Shown: piece after piece, positions 54,191 to 61,379 of the stretch
Layout: each line of letters opens with the position of its first letter
Position numbering within the stretch: position 1 is the stretch's first letter
NCBI GenBank assembly: GCA_019420525.1
Contig: JAHZHA010000001.1
Span: forward strand, 1 to 64,000
Length of the DNA: 64,000 nucleotides
Reading direction: 5' to 3'
DNA from: Bacillota bacterium
GTDB lineage: Bacteria; Bacillota; Clostridia; Peptostreptococcales; Anaerovoracaceae
Position numbers and translations under genes: made by a program
Notes under the pieces: model-generated
Database searches by the model: none
Told to the model about the DNA's origin: nothing
What the model saw: only the letters and a program-made list of their open reading frames with translations

Positions 54191-54278
54191 ATATACAATA
54201 TATGTGTCTACAAAGATTATCATTTTTTAATAGTCGGAAAAATCAGAAAATCGAACATTTGTGAAAGAAGGAATACTT

Positions 54279-55121
54279 ATGTACCGTATAGCGAGAAAAG
54301 AGGTGCTCCGTCCTACTGTAACTCTGTACGAGATTGAGGCGCCTTTAGTGGCAAATAAGGCTCAGCCAGGTCAGTTTATCATTCTGCGTGTGGATGAAGA
54401 CGGCGAGCGTATCCCTATCACCATTCACGATTATGACCGGGAAAAAGGAACGGTAACCATCATCGTCCAGACAGTGGGGGCGACGACAGAAAAGCTCAGA
54501 CATCTCGAACAGGGGGACTTTCTGCAAGACTTCGTAGGCCCTCTCGGAAGAGCCACGGAGACAGAGGGAAAGAAAAAGGTTTGCGTGGTCGGTGGAGGTG
54601 TCGGCTGTGCTATCGCATATCCCGTTCTGAAGAAGTTTCATGACGGCGGCACAGAAGTACATGCGGTAATCGGATTCAAGAACAAGGATCTGGTTATTCT
54701 GGAGGATGAATTCCGTGAGGCCAGCAGCATTTTAAAGGTCTGCACTGATGATGGCTCTTACGGTCAGAAAGGTCTGGTCACGGATGCTCTGAAAGAACTC
54801 CTGGACGCCGGAAACGAATACGACGAAATTTTTGCCATCGGCCCGATGATTATGATGAAGTTCGTCTGCGAGACGACGAGACCTTACGGTATTCCGACTA
54901 CGGTTTCTATGAGTCCGATCATGATCGACGGTACCGGAATGTGCGGAGGCTGCCGTCTGAGCGTAGGCGGTGAGATGAAATTCGCCTGTGTGGACGGTCC
55001 GGATTTTGACGGCCACAAGGTGGACTGGAATCTGGCAGTCAGACGAAATCAGATGTATCAGAAATTTGAATCGCATAAATACGAAGAAGTCTGCAATTTA
55101 TTCAAGAAGGAGGCCGAATAG
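54279..55121 (+). CDS. nfnA: NADH-dependent ferredoxin:NADP+ oxidoreductase small subunit (NfnA/sulfide dehydrogenase alpha)
   Basis: FAD/NAD-binding subunit of the electron-bifurcating transhydrogenase NfnAB. It has 280 residues: an FNR-type FAD domain (YRIARKEVLRPTVTLYEIEA), the NAD domain VVGGGVGCAIAYPV and the C-terminal [2Fe-2S] cluster region MCGGCRLSVGGEMKFACVDG. The start at 54279 is set by GAAGGAA; the upstream GTG at 54261 is less likely. The partner lies 2 bases downstream. Confidence 0.92.
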   Translation: MYRIARKEVLRPTVTLYEIEAPLVANKAQPGQFIILRVDEDGERIPITIHDYDREKGTVTIIVQTVGATTEKLRHLEQGDFLQDFVGPLGRATETEGKKKVCVVGGGVGCAIAYPVLKKFHDGGTEVHAVIGFKNKDLVILEDEFREASSILKVCTDDGSYGQKGLVTDALKELLDAGNEYDEIFAIGPMIMMKFVCETTRPYGIPTTVSMSPIMIDGTGMCGGCRLSVGGEMKFACVDGPDFDGHKVDWNLAVRRNQMYQKFESHKYEEVCNLFKKEAE

Positions 55122-55123
55122 TC

Positions 55124-56509
55124 ATGGCCAATATGTCTTTAACTAAGAATCCGATGCCTGCGCAGGATCCGGCTGTGCGCAACACGAATTTTTCCGAAGT
55201 GGCTCTGGGCTATACGGAAGAACAGGCTCTCGACGAGGCACAGAGATGTCTCAACTGCAAAACGAAACCATGTATCGAAGGCTGTCCTGTCATGGTAGAT
55301 ATTCCGGGATTTATTGCGGAAACGGCAAAAGGAAACTTTGAGGCAGCATATCAGATTATCCGTACGACCAGCGCTCTGCCTGCGGTATGCGGACGTGTCT
55401 GTCCTCAGGAGACGCAGTGTGAGATGTACTGTGTACGGGGTAAGAAAGGCGATCCGGTAGGAATCGGACGTCTGGAACGTTTTGTCGCCGACTGGCACAA
55501 TGCAAATTGTACGGAGGCAGTCGAAAAGCCGGCATCCAACGGTCATCGTGTGGCTATCGTGGGTTCCGGTCCTGCCGGTCTGACATGTGCCGGAGATCTG
55601 GCTCGCATGGGATATGATGTGACAGTATTCGAAGCACTGCACCTTGCCGGAGGCGTTCTGGTATATGGCATTCCCGAGTTCCGGCTTCCGAAAGCGATCG
55701 TACAGCAGGAAGTGGACGGACTGAAAGCGATGGGTGTTACGATCGCCACCGATACTGTAATCGGAAAGACGATTTCGATAGATGAACTGATCGAAGAATT
55801 TGATTTTGAAGCGGTATTCATCGGTTCCGGTGCCGGATTGCCGAAGTTTATGGATATTCCGGGTGTCAACTACCGCGGTGTGTATTCCGCCAATGAGTTC
55901 CTGACCCGTATCAATCTGACAAAGGCATACAGACCGGACTCCGATACTCCGATACAGCGTCCGAAGCGTGTCGCTGTCGTAGGAGGCGGCAATGTAGCCA
56001 TGGATGCCGCCCGCTGTGCGAAACGGCTGGGGGCAGAAGTATTTATCGTCTACCGCCGGGGTATGGAAGAGCTTCCGGCCCGGAGAGAAGAAGTGGAACA
56101 CGCTGAGGAAGAGGGTATCATCTTCAAGACTCTAAATAACCCGGTAGAGATCATTGCCGATGAAAACGATGATGTGAGCAAAATCCGCTGCATCCGGATG
56201 GAACTGGGAGAACCCGATGATTCCGGCCGCCGCCGTCCTATCGAAGTACCTGGAAGTGAGTTCGACATCGATGTAGATTGTGTCATCATGGCACTGGGTA
56301 CCAGCCCGAACCCGCTGATCAAGGCTACCACGAAAGGTTTGGAAATAAACAGAAAGGGCGGTATCGTAGTCAATCAGGACGGCCTCACGTCCAGAGAGGG
56401 TGTCTATGCCGGCGGCGATGCCGTTACCGGCGCTGCTACCGTTATTCTGGCGATGGGTGCGGGAAAGACGGCCGCCAGGGCCATTGATGAAGCGCTCAGC
56501 GGAAAATAA
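55124..56509 (+). CDS. nfnB: NADH-dependent ferredoxin:NADP+ oxidoreductase large subunit (NfnB; GltD-like)
   Basis: It has 461 residues: an N-terminal [4Fe-4S] domain (CLNCKTKPCIEGCPV and CGRVCPQETQCEMYC) and tandem FAD and NADPH-binding domains (IVGSGPAGLTCAGD and VVGGGNVAMDAARC). With NfnA it couples NADPH formation from NADH and reduced ferredoxin, first described in C. kluyveri. Pairing with nfnA argues against glutamate synthase. AAGGAGG precedes the ATG. Confidence 0.93.
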   Translation: MANMSLTKNPMPAQDPAVRNTNFSEVALGYTEEQALDEAQRCLNCKTKPCIEGCPVMVDIPGFIAETAKGNFEAAYQIIRTTSALPAVCGRVCPQETQCEMYCVRGKKGDPVGIGRLERFVADWHNANCTEAVEKPASNGHRVAIVGSGPAGLTCAGDLARMGYDVTVFEALHLAGGVLVYGIPEFRLPKAIVQQEVDGLKAMGVTIATDTVIGKTISIDELIEEFDFEAVFIGSGAGLPKFMDIPGVNYRGVYSANEFLTRINLTKAYRPDSDTPIQRPKRVAVVGGGNVAMDAARCAKRLGAEVFIVYRRGMEELPARREEVEHAEEEGIIFKTLNNPVEIIADENDDVSKIRCIRMELGEPDDSGRRRPIEVPGSEFDIDVDCVIMALGTSPNPLIKATTKGLEINRKGGIVVNQDGLTSREGVYAGGDAVTGAATVILAMGAGKTAARAIDEALSGK

Positions 56510-56525
56510 ACGAAAATCAGAAAAG

Positions 56526-56556
56526 AACGATGCAGGCTCGCGAGTCTGCATCGTTT
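56526..56556 (+). terminator. Terminator after nfnAB
   Basis: AACGATGCAGGCTCG and CGAGTCTGCATCGTT form a near-perfect palindromic stem, with a short T run. Confidence 0.7.
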
Positions 56557-56728
56557 CGCTATGCAGGGAAAATATCAGCGGCTTTTCGGAATAGTCCCTG
56601 TGGGCCTGCTGCGGGAGGCTGTTCTGCGTACGGAGGCGGTGTACCGGCCGCAGGGATAAATACCGGCGCAGGAGAATATAATATGAAAGCTGAAAAAGGC
56701 TAAGAAAAAATAAGGCGGAGGAAATTTT

Positions 56729-59700
56729 ATGAACGAAACAGGAATAGCCGGTCTTGTCAGCAGCCTGAAGGAGAAGAGAAAAAATGGAGGCATCATCAGA
56801 GTGTCGGGAATGACGGGCGGAGCATCGGCTCTGACAGCGGCACGTCTGGCAAAAGAGGCTGGCGGACAGATTCTCATAATCGTGTCTTCCAGAGAGAAAG
56901 CACGACAGATCGAAGAATTTCTGACCTTTTTTGCGGCTGACCGGAAGGTTTATGTTCTGCCGGAAGAGGAACGCAGCCGGTTTCAGTATGAGGCCAGGAG
57001 CCGTGTGCTCAGCTACGAACGGCTGAATTGTCTGGCCGCAGCGCTGTCCGGTGAAGAATGCATTTTTATTGCTCCCGTAATGGCAGCCGTAAAGGGGATG
57101 CCGGATGCTGTTCGCTTCCGTGAAGTATCTGTCGATGTGTCTGTAGGAGATACGATAGATTATGAAGATATCCGGGAGATGCTGACATTTACCGGGTATG
57201 AGCGTACTGATGTGACAGAAGTGAGAGGTCAGTTCAGCATACGCGGAAGTATCATCGACGTTTTTCCTCCGGACTCGGAATATCCTTTCCGGATCGATCT
57301 CTTCGGAGATGAAGTGGATGATCTGAAACTCTTTGATCCTATGACGCAGCGTTCCGTCCGCTCGGTCAGGAGTATAAAAATCCTTCCCGCCACCGTTCCG
57401 AATCCAGAAAGTGAGGACAAGGCAGCATTCTTCTGGGATTATATGACGAAAGAAAAGTCGATTATCGCAGACGACTGGGATCGGATCTGCGAGCAGCGGG
57501 ATCTGGCGGACCGGGAATGGGCTGCGGGAGCTGCACTTTCCGATTTTCGAGAAGAGAGTTCCGGCGAACCCGCAGACCGGGCGGAGTATCGGCGCAGGAT
57601 GAACCGAAGGCCGGAGTACTTCGCGGAAATGTACCGCCTGACGGCTGCTATGGAACAGATCGGTTCCGCTGTCACTGTACCGTTTCCGAAATCTCTGAAA
57701 TTTATTGAAAAATCTTCGGAAGTCCGTTCTGTACGCGTTACCGATACTCCGGAATTCGAGGGAAGAATGGATCATTACGCAGAGGAATTGCAGCACCTTC
57801 TCCGGGAGTCTTACCATGTTACGGTTTCCTGCGTCAGCGGAGAACGGGAGCAGAGTCTGCGGGATTTTGCGGAGCGAATGGAAATCCTTACCGATCGGGG
57901 AGAACTGACGTATGTCGAAGGCGTTCTGCCGCGGGGATTCGTGCTTCCGGAAACGGGGGAGGCTTTTATCTCTGACAACGATATTTTTAAATCTTCTAAG
58001 AAGAAGCGCTCGAAAAAGAAGAAAAAGCCAAAAGATATCAGCCTCTTTGCCGATCTTCAAAACGGAGATTACGTCGTCCACGAAAATCACGGCATCGGGA
58101 AGTTTATCGGAATCGAACCGCTGAAAGTGGAAGGAAACCGGAAAGATTATCTCAAGATAAAATATGCCGGAAACGATCTGCTCTACGTTCCTGTGGAGCA
58201 GATGGATCTGGTCCAGAAATACATCGGTTCCGGAGGAGCGGCACCGAAACTGAACAAGCTGTCCGGCGGAGACTGGAAAAAGACGAAAGCGCGTGCGAAA
58301 GCTGCGGTGGAGCATATGGCAGAAGAGCTCGTGCGGCTGACGGCGGAACGGCAGATTCAGCAGGGGCACGCTTTTGCACCGGATACGGTATGGCAGCATG
58401 AGTTTGAGGAGATGTTTCCTTATGTGGAGACAGACAATCAGCTGCGCTGCATAGAGGAGATCAAAGCGGATATGGAAATGCCGTGGCCGATGGACCGTCT
58501 GCTGTGCGGCGATGTGGGATTCGGCAAGACGGAGATCGCCGCCAGGGCTATCTTCAAATGCGTCATGGACGGCAAGCAGGCAGCTATGCTGGTACCTACG
58601 ACGATTCTGGCCAATCAGCATTATCACACGTTCAAGGAACGTTTTGAACGTTTTCCGTGCACCGTAGAGATGATGAGCCGCTTTAAAAGCGAAGCGGCGC
58701 TGAAGGATACGGCGGAAAAGACGGCCGACGGACGCATAGATGTGCTCATCGGAACGCACCGGATTCTGTCCAAAGATGTAAAATTCAAAGATCTGGGCCT
58801 TCTGGTCATAGATGAGGAACAGCGGTTCGGCGTCCAGCATAAGGAAGCGATCAAATATCTGAAAAAAAATGTCGACGTACTGACGCTGTCTGCTACGCCG
58901 ATCCCCCGGACGCTTCACATGTCTCTGTCCGGGATACGGAGCATGAGCACGCTGGATGAACCCATCGAAGACAGATATCCCGTGCAGACATACGTTCTGG
59001 AGCAGGATGACGAAATGATGCGCGAGATCCTGCGCAGAGAGATGGAGCGGGACGGTCAGGCTTTTGTCGTCTACAACCGGGTAAAAGGAATCAATCAGGT
59101 GGCAGACCGGCTGAGGAATCTCCTGCCGGAGGCTCGAATCGCCGTGGGACACGGTCAGATGTCAGAGACGAAACTGGAAGATATCATGATGGCATTTACA
59201 AATCACGAATACGACATTCTGGTGGCCACTACGATTATCGAATCGGGCATAGACGTGGCAAATGCCAATACGCTGATTATCCTCGATGCGGATCATTTCG
59301 GCCTGGCGCAGCTTTATCAGCTCCGGGGGCGGGTAGGACGTTCCAACAGAGTGGCCTACGCGTATTTCATGTATCAGAAAGACAAAGTGCTGTCGGAAGT
59401 AGCGGAGAAACGCCTCAAAGCCATCCGGGAATTCACGGAATTCGGTTCCAGCTTTAAAGTTGCCATGAAAGATCTGGAAATTCGGGGAGCGGGAAACCTT
59501 TTGGGTACAGAACAGTCGGGACATATGATGATGATCGGCTATGAACTCTACTGCAAGCTCATCGACAATGCGGTGCGCCGCCTGCGGGGAGAAATGGTCA
59601 AAGAGGAAGATCTGGAAGTGATGCTGGATATCAAGGTAAATGCCTATATTTCCGGAGACTATATCAGCGATGAAAAACTGAAACTCGATATGTACAAGCG

Positions 59701-60049
59701 GATTGCGGAAATAAAATCGGAAGAAGATGTCTCTGATGTGGCGGACGAACTCATCGATCGCTTCGGAGATATCCCGGCCGAGACGGAGGCTCTGATGAGC
59801 GTGGCTCTGATCAAGGCGAAATGTCAGACTGCCGGAATCCGGAGAGTGGCTCCCGACGGAAATAAAATTCTCTTCGAATTCGTTCCGGAACAGAACAGCC
59901 TGAATCCGGGAGTTCTGCTCCGTCTTTCGGAGAAATACGGCATGAAGCTCATCATCAATATGAGCAAACGGCCGTTTATCAAAATGCCTGTCGAGAAACC
60001 GAGAGAATTGCTGACAGAGATTATACACTTTCTGTCCGTTTTCGCATGA
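56729..60049 (+). CDS. mfd: Transcription-repair coupling factor
   Basis: Removes stalled RNA polymerase and recruits UvrA. It has 1106 residues: UvrB-like N-terminal modules, an RNA polymerase interaction domain at about 442-500 (NGDYVVHENHGIGKFIG), a RecG-like helicase with Walker A GDVGFGKTE (about 593) and DEEQRFG (about 695), the TRG region and a C-terminal UvrA-blocking domain. A Lys-rich stretch KKKRSKKKKKPK lies just before the RID. Confidence 0.97.
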   Translation: MNETGIAGLVSSLKEKRKNGGIIRVSGMTGGASALTAARLAKEAGGQILIIVSSREKARQIEEFLTFFAADRKVYVLPEEERSRFQYEARSRVLSYERLNCLAAALSGEECIFIAPVMAAVKGMPDAVRFREVSVDVSVGDTIDYEDIREMLTFTGYERTDVTEVRGQFSIRGSIIDVFPPDSEYPFRIDLFGDEVDDLKLFDPMTQRSVRSVRSIKILPATVPNPESEDKAAFFWDYMTKEKSIIADDWDRICEQRDLADREWAAGAALSDFREESSGEPADRAEYRRRMNRRPEYFAEMYRLTAAMEQIGSAVTVPFPKSLKFIEKSSEVRSVRVTDTPEFEGRMDHYAEELQHLLRESYHVTVSCVSGEREQSLRDFAERMEILTDRGELTYVEGVLPRGFVLPETGEAFISDNDIFKSSKKKRSKKKKKPKDISLFADLQNGDYVVHENHGIGKFIGIEPLKVEGNRKDYLKIKYAGNDLLYVPVEQMDLVQKYIGSGGAAPKLNKLSGGDWKKTKARAKAAVEHMAEELVRLTAERQIQQGHAFAPDTVWQHEFEEMFPYVETDNQLRCIEEIKADMEMPWPMDRLLCGDVGFGKTEIAARAIFKCVMDGKQAAMLVPTTILANQHYHTFKERFERFPCTVEMMSRFKSEAALKDTAEKTADGRIDVLIGTHRILSKDVKFKDLGLLVIDEEQRFGVQHKEAIKYLKKNVDVLTLSATPIPRTLHMSLSGIRSMSTLDEPIEDRYPVQTYVLEQDDEMMREILRREMERDGQAFVVYNRVKGINQVADRLRNLLPEARIAVGHGQMSETKLEDIMMAFTNHEYDILVATTIIESGIDVANANTLIILDADHFGLAQLYQLRGRVGRSNRVAYAYFMYQKDKVLSEVAEKRLKAIREFTEFGSSFKVAMKDLEIRGAGNLLGTEQSGHMMMIGYELYCKLIDNAVRRLRGEMVKEEDLEVMLDIKVNAYISGDYISDEKLKLDMYKRIAEIKSEEDVSDVADELIDRFGDIPAETEALMSVALIKAKCQTAGIRRVAPDGNKILFEFVPEQNSLNPGVLLRLSEKYGMKLIINMSKRPFIKMPVEKPRELLTEIIHFLSVFA

Positions 60050-60123
60050 AAATGAAACGGGATGTGATATAATGATTCCCACCATCTATATGCACAGACA
60101 AATCGAAGAACGGGAGAACGGAT

Positions 60124-60744
60124 ATGGAAAAGAATTCTCTGACGAAAGCGGCGGTTTCGCTTCTCATCATCGTGCTTCTAACAGGTCTTTCCGCCTGTGG
60201 AGGCGACAAATCCCAGGAACAGCTGGTGAAGATAAACGACACGGTCATCACCAACGGGCAGTTTGACAGATTCTGCATGCTCTGGCTGTACACACAGGGA
60301 TTCGATCCTTCAGAAAAACTGACGTCCGATCAGAAGTCGCTGGCTCTGGGAGACATGATTAATGCGGAGGTGCTGAGACAATATTATGAGGAAAAGGATC
60401 CGTCGGTGCTGTCGGACTCCTACCAGAACAGCCTGAAAGCCTACCGCGATCAGATGAAGGCGGGAAGCGCGGAATTTCTCTCGGGAAACGGCATCAGTGA
60501 CGAGGATATCGGGTTTTACTATATGTCCCAGTATCTGACGGAAAAATATTTTGAAGACATCCGCAGGGAATACAGCGGAGAGACGCTGAAAGCAGAGGCG
60601 GAAAAATACTACGATGAACATGCGGAACAATTCAGCGGGCGGTCTTTTGAAGAATCGCAGGAAGAGATTTATTATCTGCTTTACAGTGAGAGATACGGGC
60701 AGCAGCTGAAGGAAATCAAAAGCCGTATGACGATCGGCCGGTGA
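60124..60744 (+). CDS. SurA/PrsA-like lipoprotein lacking the parvulin domain
   Basis: A 206-residue lipoprotein: signal peptide with lipobox LSAC (lipidated Cys near 25), then KINDTVITNGQFDRF, the SurA-N type chaperone start, and long helices. It ends where a PPIase domain would begin in PrsA. Foldase genes behind mfd are common in Firmicutes, which supports the family. It probably assists folding outside the membrane. Confidence 0.75.
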   Translation: MEKNSLTKAAVSLLIIVLLTGLSACGGDKSQEQLVKINDTVITNGQFDRFCMLWLYTQGFDPSEKLTSDQKSLALGDMINAEVLRQYYEEKDPSVLSDSYQNSLKAYRDQMKAGSAEFLSGNGISDEDIGFYYMSQYLTEKYFEDIRREYSGETLKAEAEKYYDEHAEQFSGRSFEESQEEIYYLLYSERYGQQLKEIKSRMTIGR

Positions 60745-60776
60745 TATGCGGCCGCACACTGGGAGAAAATTGAGAC

Positions 60777-61379
60777 ATGCATCCATGGAAACATTTCATC
60801 ACGATAACGAAACACCGGCACACGGTCATGCGTATGTGCTTTCAGATCGGACTGTACAAGCAGGGGCTGCTTCACGATCTTTCAAAATATTCCTGGACGG
60901 AATTTTCGCGGGGCAGCAAATATTATCAGGGAACCAGAAGTCCGAATAATTTCGAGAGGGAAGTTCTCGGTTATTCGGTGTCCTGGCTGCACCACAAAGG
61001 GCGGAACCGTCATCATTTCGAATACTGGCTGGATTACAACGAGCATCAGTACGGAGGCGTGAGAGGAATGAGAATGCCGCGGCGCTTCGTGGCGGAAATG
61101 TACTGCGACCGGGTGGCAGCCTGCAAGATCTACCAGCAGGAAGCGTATACGCAGCAGAGTGCTATACGTTATTTCTGCAACGGCGGAGGAAAGATTCTCA
61201 TGCATCCCGAGACGAGAAAAGAAATCGGTTTTCTTTTGACCATGCTGGGAGAAAAAGGAGAAAAAGAGACGGCAGAGTATATAAAGAATTTTTACCTCAA
61301 AGGAGAAGAAATTCCCGATACTTACAGAGAATATGAAAGTCTAGAAGAGATAGATGCAGCGATGGGAGTGAGTTCATGA
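60777..61379 (+). CDS. DUF5662-family protein
   Basis: A 200-residue cytoplasmic protein of unknown function. GLLHDLSKYSWTEF and SWLHHKGRNRHHFEYW give an HD-like arrangement of His and Asp residues that could bind metal. DUF5662 is my best family match by memory. Its stop overlaps the dnaE start (ATGA), so the two are translationally coupled. No strong ribosome site is seen (GGGAGA about 12 bases ahead). Confidence 0.7.
   Translation: MHPWKHFITITKHRHTVMRMCFQIGLYKQGLLHDLSKYSWTEFSRGSKYYQGTRSPNNFEREVLGYSVSWLHHKGRNRHHFEYWLDYNEHQYGGVRGMRMPRRFVAEMYCDRVAACKIYQQEAYTQQSAIRYFCNGGGKILMHPETRKEIGFLLTMLGEKGEKETAEYIKNFYLKGEEIPDTYREYESLEEIDAAMGVSS

Noticed and set aside
56132..59152. A 1006-codon open frame on the minus strand opposite nfnB and mfd
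   Set aside because: It lies fully antisense to two clear genes, has no ribosome site, is rich in His, Arg, Phe and Ser as expected from the complement of the plus-strand codons, and shows no domain.
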